Source: an uncultured Clostridia bacterium (GTDB taxonomy: Bacteria; Bacillota; Clostridia; Christensenellales; UBA1242). From it: DNA of 64,000 nt. Both the position numbers and the translations under genes were made by a program. The DNA is taken from positions 62,001 through 126,000 of the forward strand of contig CAKVHT010000002.1 of NCBI GenBank assembly GCA_934754375.1, given 5' to 3'. The notes under the pieces were generated by a model. The model saw only the letters and a list, made by a program, of their open reading frames with translations. It was not told the origin of the DNA and did no database searches. Shown here piece by piece: positions 55,937 to 63,282 of this stretch (positions are counted from its first letter, which is position 1; each line of letters starts with the position of its first letter).

Positions 55937-56461
55937 TTATTTGTTAAACAAACCACCAAACCAATTTGAAAACCTAGATCTGAATGTTATTTTGTTTTCA
56001 TTTGTGTTTTTGCCAACAAAACACAACGGCGGATACATAACACACCACCAATTGTCACCAACTGCGTCACCCAATTCAACTATTACAGCATCATAATAAC
56101 CAGATTCTAAAGTGGTGTTATTATATGTCCTTGTTGGGAAATATTCATTTGCTATTTTTACGTTCACTGAATAATTGAAACCGTTTTTATTTAAAACTTT
56201 TTTGCCAATATTTTGCATATTGACTTTTTCTTTATTTACGACTTCAATGGCCTGCTGTTTTGTTTTTACACTGCAGAGCCATGGTGTTAAATAATCAACA
56301 ATACTATCTTTCACTTTGAACTTTACTGACTGGTCAATTTGACTGTTGCTGTTTGCCCTTATATGTATCCTTAAATAGTCATAATCTTCTGTTTTAGGCA
56401 AAGACAAAGCTATAACAGCAATCAATATAAACAAACCAAAACAACACATAAATTTTTTCAT
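55937..56461 (-). CDS. spoIIR: Stage II sporulation protein R
   Basis: A 174-residue secreted signalling protein made in the forespore that triggers SpoIIGA processing of pro-sigma-E in the mother cell. It has an N-terminal signal/anchor (about 3-22), the conserved LRIHIRANSNSQIDQSVKFK block with VKDSIVDYL, and the signature GDNWWCVMYPPLCF near the C-terminus. A second ATG at codon 5 could also serve. There is no strong Shine-Dalgarno sequence, and a clear sigma-F promoter was not found. It lies 62 bp upstream of sleB on the same strand, grouping an early signal gene with germination genes. Confidence 0.94.
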   Translation of the reverse strand: MKKFMCCFGLFILIAVIALSLPKTEDYDYLRIHIRANSNSQIDQSVKFKVKDSIVDYLTPWLCSVKTKQQAIEVVNKEKVNMQNIGKKVLNKNGFNYSVNVKIANEYFPTRTYNNTTLESGYYDAVIVELGDAVGDNWWCVMYPPLCFVGKNTNENKITFRSRFSNWFGGLFNK

Positions 56462-56484
56462 ACCACAATGGTTGACATCTAAAA

Positions 56485-56524
56485 ATAAAAAAACCGCAAA
56501 ATTTAAATCACTTTTTGCAGTTTT
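56485..56524 (-). terminator. Terminator of the amidase gene
   Basis: On the minus strand a stem AAAACTGCAAAA/TTTTGCGGTTTT (one T-G pair) followed by a T-run, between the amidase and spoIIR. Confidence 0.8.
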
Positions 56525-56572
56525 ATTTATAGTTTTGTAAAAATTTTATTTTGCTTTGTTCAAATTATCAAG

Positions 56573-57628
56573 TTAAGTTTGAGGTCTCCCTGTTGAAGAA
56601 AACAATTTGCGCCATGTATTTGCACCAACTATTCCATCTGGAACAAGGCCATTTTCTGACTGAAATGCTTTGACAGCTCTTTCAGTTTCGCCACCAAATA
56701 TGCCGTCCAAATTACTGATTGGATAAAGATAGGAAAGCAACAACCTTTGCAAAAACAAAACCGAACTTGATTTGCCACCTCGTTTTAAAACCTGACTGGC
56801 AGGATTTATATTCAAAAGTGCCTGCCAAGTATTTCTACCCACAATGCCGTCTGATGTTAAATTATTGTTTGTTTGAAATTGTTGAACAGCCTTTGCTGTG
56901 CCAGAACCAAAAATCCCATCTGTTGACAAATTGTAGCCATATTGGTTCAAAAGATATTGCAATGCAACCACAAAGCCACCTTTACTGCCTTGCTTTAAAG
57001 TTGGATAATTGCTTAAATTTCTTTCAACATAAGGAACATTCAAATATTCACAAACACCAGCACAGGCTCCTTCCCCTACGTTTAACACAAATGTAGGATT
57101 CAACATCAATTTTGCTTCAACAAAGTTTGTCATAAACCCAGCTTCGATAAGTGTTGCAGGGCAACGGACATTTGACAACATACCAACAGAAAGTGTTCCA
57201 ACCTTCCTGCCCGGTCTGCCAGTAAACTCTTTCACCTTATTATAAACGTCTTGGCTTAATAGTCTGCTTTGATTTGAATATGAATTGTATGGACTGTAAT
57301 AAACTTCAACACCTTGCGCACTATTAAATGTTGTTCCATTGCCTGAAGCATTGTAAGCAAATGTGACAATCAAACTAACCCCAGCACGATTGGTGCGGAC
57401 GACACGTGTTGAAATGGAATCATCTTGCACTTCTGTGTGGACATCATAAACACGAAAGCCACATCTTAAACATGCCAATATAAAATCTATTTTTGCCTGT
57501 TTATTAAATTCATTTTCATAAAAACTGCGCCCAATATACGGCATGACAGGTGTGCGTTTGCCAACAGTTGGCGGATTAAGCCCATGCTCATCGTTTGCGC
57601 CAATTAAAAAATCTGATGCTTTTGCCAT
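56573..57628 (-). CDS. N-acetylmuramoyl-L-alanine amidase-like protein with two peptidoglycan-binding domains
   Basis: A 351-residue protein. Residues about 1-200 are an Amidase_3 fold, which normally cuts the bond between muramic acid and the stem peptide using zinc. H15 (DEHG) and E38/E40 fit the first two zinc ligands, and E162 (LIEAGFMTN) the catalytic Glu. The third ligand, normally the His of SIHAN, is missing: the segment reads TFAYNAS (89-95). Two peptidoglycan-binding domains follow (about 214-274 and 281-345; LNQYGYNLSTDGIFGSGT and DGIFGGETERAVKAFQSENG). There is no signal peptide. AAGGAG precedes the ATG. In this sporulation cluster a cortex or mother-cell-wall role is plausible. 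Confidence 0.8.
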   Translation of the reverse strand: MAKASDFLIGANDEHGLNPPTVGKRTPVMPYIGRSFYENEFNKQAKIDFILACLRCGFRVYDVHTEVQDDSISTRVVRTNRAGVSLIVTFAYNASGNGTTFNSAQGVEVYYSPYNSYSNQSRLLSQDVYNKVKEFTGRPGRKVGTLSVGMLSNVRCPATLIEAGFMTNFVEAKLMLNPTFVLNVGEGACAGVCEYLNVPYVERNLSNYPTLKQGSKGGFVVALQYLLNQYGYNLSTDGIFGSGTAKAVQQFQTNNNLTSDGIVGRNTWQALLNINPASQVLKRGGKSSSVLFLQRLLLSYLYPISNLDGIFGGETERAVKAFQSENGLVPDGIVGANTWRKLFSSTGRPQT

Positions 57629-57744
57629 AATTTCTCCTTAAAATTTTTATGCTGAACACCAGATTTTTGTTAAGCCAAATCTAATACACAAATAAGCAAG
57701 TATGTTTCGCCACCTCTCATAGATTTGATTTGTTGTTAATCAAA

Positions 57745-57773
57745 ATAAAAAGTAAGGCAATATGCCTTACTTT
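57745..57773 (-). terminator. Terminator overlapping the end of the HD gene
   Basis: On the minus strand an 11-bp perfect stem AAAGTAAGGCA/TGCCTTACTTT with a 3-nt loop and a T-rich tail. The upstream arm includes the stop codon of the HD gene and closes the hisS operon. Confidence 0.85.
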
Positions 57774-58372
57774 ATAATTTCTTCATCAATATATGTTGCC
57801 TCATAGTCTGAAATATGGAACAATAAAGCATTTGGATATTGCAAAAAGGCTTGAGTTAAATCGTCGCCTTGTTGAGCTCTTGGATCAAAGCCTCCCATGT
57901 GCCAATTGATACAAACAGCTTCTTCACGTGAAAGGTGGACAAAACTGCCTATCATATAAACTGATTTTTCGCCATGCCCAAATGGTAATGAATTGTTTTG
58001 ATTGTGTGCGTAATATGGAACTTGAACCCATTGTCCATTTACTTTTTGATTTTTCAAATCTTTAACATAACTGCCAACTTTGCAAATATCGTGTAAAAGG
58101 GCTATCAAAGCGATGCTTTCGTCAGACAAAAAATCTTGATAGTTTGCACCATACTCATTTTGAATATTCTTTTTAAATCTGTTGTAAACCATGATTGAGT
58201 GATATGCAAGTCCCCCGTCAAAGTTTGAGTGCCTGCGTGCAGATGCTGGTGTTAAAAAGAAGTCACACCCATTGCACAAATAATCCAACAATTTATCAGC
58301 GCCTTCACGTTTAATGTTTGACTTGAAAATGTCTATATATTCTTGCTTGATTTGCTCAATTGATTTATCCAT
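57767..58372 (-). CDS. HD-domain hydrolase
   Basis: A 201-residue soluble protein with the HD metal-dependent phosphohydrolase fold: the His of GLAYHSIMVYN (about 51-61), the HD pair in ALLHDICKVGSY (about 92-103), and a later HGEKSVYMIG and INWHMGGFD. Relatives act on nucleotides or nucleic acids; the C-terminal part of YhaM-type exonucleases is similar, but no OB-fold is present here. The exact substrate is unknown. AGGAG lies within the end of the hydrogenase gene, eight bases separating the two frames, so it is translated from the hisS-hydrogenase transcript. Confidence 0.82.
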   Translation of the reverse strand: MDKSIEQIKQEYIDIFKSNIKREGADKLLDYLCNGCDFFLTPASARRHSNFDGGLAYHSIMVYNRFKKNIQNEYGANYQDFLSDESIALIALLHDICKVGSYVKDLKNQKVNGQWVQVPYYAHNQNNSLPFGHGEKSVYMIGSFVHLSREEAVCINWHMGGFDPRAQQGDDLTQAFLQYPNALLFHISDYEATYIDEEIIK

Positions 58373-58380
58373 AAACTCTC

Positions 58381-59688
58381 CTATCTTACAGAATGATTAA
58401 TATGCAAATATTCTTTTGCTTTCTTGCTATTCGGTTTTTTAAAAAACTCTTTGTATATTAAATTCAATTGTTGGTTTTGATAACTTGAATTTATTGATGA
58501 TGTTGCATCAAAGTTAAACAAGTTGACCCCACGCACTGAAACTGCCTTTATATTATTTTCTTGCCTTGGTTGCCCACCACCGCCAACACAGCCGTTTGGA
58601 CAAGCCATAATTTCAACAAAGTCAAAGTTAAATTTATCCAAATTTTTAAATATCTTCCTAACATTCATTGTGCCGGCAATTGCACATAGTTTTATTTGCC
58701 TTCCGTTTAGATCTAATAATGCCTGCTTTGCACCTGGCAACTTTGGAACTGGCTTGAATTGTAGCATGTCATTTGTAAGTTGTTTGCCCGTTTCTAAATA
58801 ATAGGCAGTTCGCATAACTGCTTGAGTTACACCTGTGGATACACCAAACATTACTCCTGCACCAGAAGCTATATCAAAAGGTTTGTCAAATGAAGATTTA
58901 GGCAAGCTTGAAAAGTCAATACTTTTATCTTTCAATACTCTGCCAAGTTCTCGCACAGTCACAACGCAGTCAGTATCTTTACCATACTCTCCACACAAAC
59001 TCAACAAATTTGCTTCCGCTTTTTTTGCAACGCATGGTGTGATTGCAACAACAGCCAAATCTTCAGGCTTGATATTTTGTTGCCTTGCAAACCAATTTTT
59101 TATTGTATTTGAAAGCATTGCGATCGGACTTTTACATGTTGACAAATTTGGCACATATTGTGGATAAAATGTTTTTGCAAAATTGACCCAAGCAGGACAG
59201 CAACTTGTAAGATGTGGCAATTCTTTGTTTTGTTTTATCCTTGACAAAAATTCATAAGCCTCTTCCATAACGGTCATGTCAGCACCAAATGAAACATCAA
59301 AAACATAATCAGCACCAAGTTGTTTCAATGCGCTGACCATTTTGCCTGCAACAAATTCTCCAACTGGCAACCCAAACATTTCGCCAAGGCTAACCCTTAC
59401 TGCTGGAGCAACAATCACTGCCACCTTTTTGTTTGGATTGCTAATTAAAGTCATCAACTCATTGCTATTATCTTGTTCAACAATCGCTTCAACTGGGCAA
59501 AAATTAGCACATTGTCCGCAATTTATGCAAACAATACTTTCACTGTCATATTTCCAGAATCCCGCAACTCCCATTTGTTTTTTGCAAACATCTTTACATT
59601 TGCCACAAAGCACACATTTATTTTCCTTGCGCCTTATACTTGGGTTTTTGTGCGAAATCGGCACACGAATTTCTGCAAATTTATCCAA
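58381..59688 (-). CDS. Monomeric [FeFe]-hydrogenase-like protein with two [4Fe-4S] clusters
   Basis: A 435-residue iron-only hydrogenase catalytic protein. Two ferredoxin-type motifs lie at the N-terminus (C25, C28, C31, C35; C54, C57, C60, C64). The H-cluster motifs are all present: TSCCPAW (161-167), TPCVAKKAE (217-225; the usual form is MPC.KK.E) and MACPNGCVGGGGQP (361-374), with GVMFGVSTG near 278-286. These Cys residues would hold the H-cluster, so proton reduction or hydrogen sensing is possible. It lacks the PAS or kinase parts of some sensory types. The start is TTG with AAAGGA upstream. It is sandwiched in one operon between hisS (21 bp) and an HD hydrolase (8 bp). No maturases are in view. 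Confidence 0.88.
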   Translation of the reverse strand: MDKFAEIRVPISHKNPSIRRKENKCVLCGKCKDVCKKQMGVAGFWKYDSESIVCINCGQCANFCPVEAIVEQDNSNELMTLISNPNKKVAVIVAPAVRVSLGEMFGLPVGEFVAGKMVSALKQLGADYVFDVSFGADMTVMEEAYEFLSRIKQNKELPHLTSCCPAWVNFAKTFYPQYVPNLSTCKSPIAMLSNTIKNWFARQQNIKPEDLAVVAITPCVAKKAEANLLSLCGEYGKDTDCVVTVRELGRVLKDKSIDFSSLPKSSFDKPFDIASGAGVMFGVSTGVTQAVMRTAYYLETGKQLTNDMLQFKPVPKLPGAKQALLDLNGRQIKLCAIAGTMNVRKIFKNLDKFNFDFVEIMACPNGCVGGGGQPRQENNIKAVSVRGVNLFNFDATSSINSSYQNQQLNLIYKEFFKKPNSKKAKEYLHINHSVR

Positions 59689-59709
59689 TTTTGTTTTCCT
59701 TTGTAAAAA

Positions 59710-60960
59710 TTATTTATTCAAAAACTTGATTGAGTTGCCAAGTTTAACATCTTTAAAAGTTGTTACAGCATCGGCAACTTCGACCACCTTTTCATAAAAG
59801 TTTTTCATATTTTTTGGCCTTATGAAAAGTGAAACGTTATATTTTGCTGTTAAATCTTTTTTTGTGTTGTAAACTTCAACAATGTTATCATCTATATCAT
59901 ATATCAATGCCAAATTTTGTTTCATGTCAAATGTTAAGCCACGTTCTTTAATCAGCATTGTTACAGGTTCAAAACCAATGCTTCCACCAACAGCAGGCAC
60001 GTCTTGCCCTGTGATTTTGCCAATCATGGTATCGTATCTACCACCTCCGCCAATAGCACCAGAGAAACCGTTTGTATAATATTCAAACACAGTACCAGTG
60101 TAATAGCCTTGCCCACGAACAATTGAAATATCAAACAAAATTTTAACAGTTGGTTTAACCATGGCACACAAACTGCTTATCAAATATTTAACATCATCAA
60201 TTATATTTTGTGGTGCTCCATATTTGATTGTTGCATCAATTCCATTTTCAAGCACATCGTTAAGGCTATCAATCAAACTGTTGATTTTGGCAATATCCAA
60301 ACCTTTTTCAATCAATTCCATCATCACACCGTTGAGTGAGATTTTATCTATTTTATCAAGTGAAACGCAAATAGTGTTTAATTGCTCAACTTCAAAACCA
60401 GCATTTAAAACAATTGCGTTCAAGATACGCCTATCGTTGATTTTAACTGTTAAATCATCAAAGCCGATTGAATTATATGTATCAATAGATGTCTTCATAA
60501 GTTCAAGTTCAGCCATGATTGTTTTGTCACCAAACACATCAATATCACATTGAATAAACTGACGATCTCTGCCACGTTGAGGGCGTTCAGCACGAAATGA
60601 ATAGTCGATTTGAATTGCTTTAAAAGGGGTTGGCAATTTTTCACGATTGTTGGCATAAAATCTAGCAAGTGGAACTGTTAAATCATATCTTAAGCCTTCT
60701 TCAACAATATCTTTGACTGTTAAATCAGGTTTTGTTAAATCTAATTTGTCGCCACGTTTGATTGTTTTGAACATAAGTTTAAGGTTGTCGCCACCATCGC
60801 TATTGTCCAAAAAATCCAAACTTTCCAATATTGGTGTTTGAATAAGGTTATATCCATTGCTTTGATAACTGCTTAAAATCTTTTCTTTAACCAATTCACG
60901 CACTTTTGCATCCCTTGGCATATAGTCATTTGTTCCCCTGATGGGATTAAAGTTTTTCAT
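59710..60960 (-). CDS. hisS: Histidyl-tRNA synthetase
   Basis: A 416-residue class II synthetase of normal length. Motif 1 area FNPIRGTNDYMPRDAKVREL, the Tyr/Arg segment IQIDYSFRAERPQRGRDRQF (motif 2), the His-specific AIGGGGRYDTMIG, and motif 3 AVGGSIGFEPV are visible, followed by the C-terminal anticodon-binding domain. The histidine-A motif region VRGQGYYTGTVFEYYT is also intact. AGGAG lies eight bases before the ATG. It leads an operon with a hydrogenase and an HD hydrolase; the promoter overlaps the terminator of veg. Confidence 0.97.
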   Translation of the reverse strand: MKNFNPIRGTNDYMPRDAKVRELVKEKILSSYQSNGYNLIQTPILESLDFLDNSDGGDNLKLMFKTIKRGDKLDLTKPDLTVKDIVEEGLRYDLTVPLARFYANNREKLPTPFKAIQIDYSFRAERPQRGRDRQFIQCDIDVFGDKTIMAELELMKTSIDTYNSIGFDDLTVKINDRRILNAIVLNAGFEVEQLNTICVSLDKIDKISLNGVMMELIEKGLDIAKINSLIDSLNDVLENGIDATIKYGAPQNIIDDVKYLISSLCAMVKPTVKILFDISIVRGQGYYTGTVFEYYTNGFSGAIGGGGRYDTMIGKITGQDVPAVGGSIGFEPVTMLIKERGLTFDMKQNLALIYDIDDNIVEVYNTKKDLTAKYNVSLFIRPKNMKNFYEKVVEVADAVTTFKDVKLGNSIKFLNK

Positions 60961-60980
60961 TTACAACTCCTAATAATTGC

Positions 60981-61033
60981 ATTATAAAAAAACCAACCTA
61001 ATTTGTCAAACAAATAGATAATTTGGTTGGTTT
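60981..61033 (-). terminator. veg terminator with the hisS promoter embedded in it
   Basis: On the minus strand the terminator stem AAACCAACC/GGTTGGTTT (61033-61025 and 60998-60990, extended by AATT pairs) is followed by a T-run. TTGACA (61009-61004) lies just ahead of the downstream arm and TATAAT (60986-60981) just after the T-run, 17 bp apart. The hisS promoter spacer is thus the descending arm and T-run of the terminator. Confidence 0.85.
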
Positions 61034-61097
61034 AAATATGTCCTATTCAACTGCTGAACTTAATCATTTGCGCAAAGTGATGAAACCAGTTTGATGT

Positions 61098-61334
61098 TTA
61101 ATCATTTAATATTTTCACTTCACCACAAAGTATGTCGTTATATGAATATGTTATAACCGAATTTAAATCTAACAGAGATTTCACTGTGAAAACACTATTA
61201 TAAACATCTTCAATCACCGCTCTATAGCTACTGACTTTTCTTCTGCCACGGTTTACATCTAATTTAACTTCTTTGCCTTTAAGTGCTAAAATCTTTTGTT
61301 TAATATTATCAACTGTGTTTGGCATTTTCTTCAT
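61098..61334 (-). CDS. veg: Veg-family protein
   Basis: A 78-residue protein matching the small Veg family of Bacillota (DUF1021), which in Bacillus is strongly expressed and linked to biofilm formation and spore outgrowth. The landmark segments are present: IKQKILALKGKEVKLDVNRG, then RRKVSSYRAVIEDVYNSVFT. AGGGTGA precedes the ATG. It is monocistronic, ending in the strong terminator that overlaps the hisS promoter. Confidence 0.93.
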   Translation of the reverse strand: MKKMPNTVDNIKQKILALKGKEVKLDVNRGRRKVSSYRAVIEDVYNSVFTVKSLLDLNSVITYSYNDILCGEVKILND

Positions 61335-61499
61335 AGTATCACCCTAAAACTATTTTTTGCGCAATATTAAAAATTAAACATCACTGACAAAACAAGACAA
61401 AAATCAGCAATGCGTGCAATGCTAAGTACTGCGGTTTTTATATTTAGTGTTTTAATTTCGCCACTGTTTGTACGTTTGTTGACTTGTTGGTAAACAATA

Positions 61500-61526
61500 A
61501 AAAAGAAAGGTTAAAAAACCTTTCTT
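61500..61526 (-). terminator. Terminator of the 260-residue unknown gene
   Basis: On the minus strand a 10-bp stem AAGAAAGGTT/AACCTTTCTT with a 4-nt loop and a T-rich tail. It begins at the stop codon. Confidence 0.85.
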
Positions 61527-62307
61527 AATACTGCAAATTGTCCATATCATAGGTAAGCAAGCTTGGTAACGTTTCACCAAATTCTTCAAACACTTGCTTG
61601 TTTGGTAAATCATTTTTTACCTTTAAATAAATATTGTAAAGTTCTTCGGTTGACAACTTGTCCAATAAATCATAAAACTTTGAAATATCTTGATTGTAAC
61701 TCTTTATCAGTTTTTTATTGTTTGTTATTGTTGAAACATCTTCAACACCATATTTATCCAAATAATTGCAAATCATCTCGCAAAAAGTTGAACGAGCAAT
61801 AACACAAATACAGCCCAAATAATCATTGTAAGCCAGTTTGCCATCGTTATAATCTGCTGCAAATAAGTTGTCAACATCTGAATCTGTTTGATTTTGTTGT
61901 CTGCTTTGAACATCAAAAACCAAATTATGTGCATCAACTACTTTTAATTCATCCTTGTGCCAGTTGTCTATTTGAAAAAAATATTCTTTTGCGTTTTCTT
62001 GCTTTATTATCATTGAATTGTAGATATAAGCCAACGAAACAATATCATCAACAACCGTACATAAATAAACTTGATTTGTTTCGTGACAAAAAATTTTGAA
62101 TATCATTGTATCATGCGCAATCCTTATGCCATAGCAAAGATAATTTGTGCCCTTTACTTTGCCTATAATTGGCTCGTAAATTGTTGGGTCGGCATCTTCA
62201 AACACATTGTGATAAACTTCAATTGTTGCACGTTTTGAAACTTCACCCAACTTTTCTGCGCCTAACAAAAAACTAAAACTTGTTGTGTATGCCTTTATTT
62301 CTTCCAT
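61525..62307 (-). CDS. Hypothetical protein, 260 residues
   Basis: Not recognised. The ATG at 62307 is chosen because a consensus promoter ends six bases before it and there is no Shine-Dalgarno sequence; a TTG six bases upstream falls in the promoter gap. The product is soluble, acidic and mixed alpha/beta. The N-terminal half has strands such as YLCYGIRIAHDTMIFKIFCH and QVYLCTVVDDIVSLAYIYN, and a central linker is rich in Gln and Asp (SRQQNQTDSDVD). The C-terminal part is helical (YDLLDKLSTEELYNIYLKVK). It has no membrane segment or obvious catalytic motif. Neighbours are veg and a zinc-ribbon gene, each transcribed separately. Confidence 0.65.
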   Translation of the reverse strand: MEEIKAYTTSFSFLLGAEKLGEVSKRATIEVYHNVFEDADPTIYEPIIGKVKGTNYLCYGIRIAHDTMIFKIFCHETNQVYLCTVVDDIVSLAYIYNSMIIKQENAKEYFFQIDNWHKDELKVVDAHNLVFDVQSRQQNQTDSDVDNLFAADYNDGKLAYNDYLGCICVIARSTFCEMICNYLDKYGVEDVSTITNNKKLIKSYNQDISKFYDLLDKLSTEELYNIYLKVKNDLPNKQVFEEFGETLPSLLTYDMDNLQY

Positions 62308-62313
62308 GTTCAA

Positions 62314-62341
62314 ATTATATCATTAAGTTTTGATTTGTCAA
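62314..62341 (-). promoter_or_regulatory. Consensus promoter of the 260-residue unknown gene, leaderless geometry
   Basis: On the minus strand TTGACA (62341-62336), 16 bp, TATAAT (62319-62314), then TTGAAC and the ATG. Both hexamers are perfect sigma-A matches. Confidence 0.8.
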
Positions 62342-62445
62342 TACCAATAAAAAATAGTTCTTAAAAATGCTTTGTTTTGAAATTTAAAAAACTCTATATT
62401 GATTTGTCAGCAAAACCAAACCAACAGCCTCCATAAAAGCAAATA

Positions 62446-62485
62446 AAAAAGGCTGATTTATCCTTAAATTTAATCAGCTTTTTTA
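62446..62485. terminator. Terminator of the zinc-ribbon/poly-Asp gene
   Basis: An inverted repeat AAAAGGCTGATT/AATCAGCTTTTTT with flanking A and T runs, downstream of the minus-strand zinc-ribbon gene; usable on both strands. Confidence 0.75.
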
Positions 62486-62534
62486 TTTATAACTATACGC
62501 AATATAAAATATTGTTTTTAACAATGATTAGATA

Positions 62535-63071
62535 CTAAAAATCTTCATCTTCGTCAGCTGGTTTGCTGTCGTCGTCATCATCATCGTCATCGTCGTCATC
62601 ATCGTCATCATCAATCATGTCAAGGTCAAGATCTTCATCTTCCTCGTCATCATCGTCATCGTCTTTATCGGCATCATCACCAAACTCAAAATCTTCAACC
62701 AATCCTGAAGTATCTTCCATTTCGTCTTGATCATAAATATTATCGGTCAATTCGTTTTCGTCTTCATTTTCGTCTTCTTCGTCATCGTCATCAGCGATGT
62801 ATTTGTGCCAGTCAGAGATTTCTTTATTTTCAGCCTCTTCATCAACATTCATACCAAGTTCCTGCTTGCAACTATCGCAAATTTCTTGGTCGTTTTGAAC
62901 AAAATTGATTTTGCAAATTGGGCAAAGTTCCAAATCTCCAATATCATCTTCTGTTGATTTAATTAACTTCATTTCCTTTTTGCAGACATCACAATATTGA
63001 TCTGATTTTTTGATGTAATTCAATTCGCATCTTGGACACAATATCCAAACTGGTTTAGTAGATTTTGCCAT
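62535..63071 (-). CDS. Double zinc-ribbon protein with extreme poly-Asp tail
   Basis: A 178-residue soluble protein. Two zinc-ribbon-like units lie at the N-terminus: C12/C15 with C27/C30, and C50/C53 with C65/C68, all in CxxC pairs. From about residue 90 the protein is almost wholly Asp and Glu, with runs of 6 and 15 Asp near the C-terminus, giving a very acidic disordered tail. Similar acidic tails occur on RNA polymerase delta and some nucleic-acid mimics. Binding of basic proteins, or displacement of nucleic acid, is a guess. The start at 63071 is set by AAGGGAAGGAG. It has its own promoter and a leader of about 80 nt, and follows spo0A. Confidence 0.75.
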   Translation of the reverse strand: MAKSTKPVWILCPRCELNYIKKSDQYCDVCKKEMKLIKSTEDDIGDLELCPICKINFVQNDQEICDSCKQELGMNVDEEAENKEISDWHKYIADDDDEEDENEDENELTDNIYDQDEMEDTSGLVEDFEFGDDADKDDDDDDEEDEDLDLDMIDDDDDDDDDDDDDDDSKPADEDEDF

Positions 63072-63089
63072 AAAACTCCTTCCCTTGCT

Positions 63090-63184
63090 TGAATGCTTAA
63101 ACAACAATATTCAATCATTTAAAACATATTAAGCATTCACTTAATTGCTTAATATAGTATAGTTAGATTATTTTTATTTGTCCA
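63090..63184 (-). promoter_or_regulatory. Promoter and inverted-repeat leader of the zinc-ribbon gene
   Basis: On the minus strand TGGACA (63184-63179), 17 bp, TATACT (63161-63156), predicted start near 63149. The leader contains a perfect 11-bp inverted repeat TGAATGCTTAA/TTAAGCATTCA (63139-63129 and 63100-63090) with a 28-nt loop; its second arm ends eight bases before the ribosome-binding site AAGGGAAGGAG. A further TTAATTGCTTAA (63141-63152) overlaps the start region. This may be a leader hairpin or a dimeric operator. Confidence 0.5.
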
Positions 63185-63282
63185 CTAAATTTTTATGCTT
63201 TTTTAAGAAAAATTTTTATTAAGAAATTAACCAATTTTTTGAATTGTGTGCACAAAAAAATGCCTTTAAGATAAAACTGTGT

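Noticed and set aside
62560..62660. Repeated TCATCG/TCGTCA tracts as a microsatellite or CRISPR-like repeat
   Set aside because: They are Asp codons of the acidic tail of the zinc-ribbon protein. There are no unique spacers and no cas genes.
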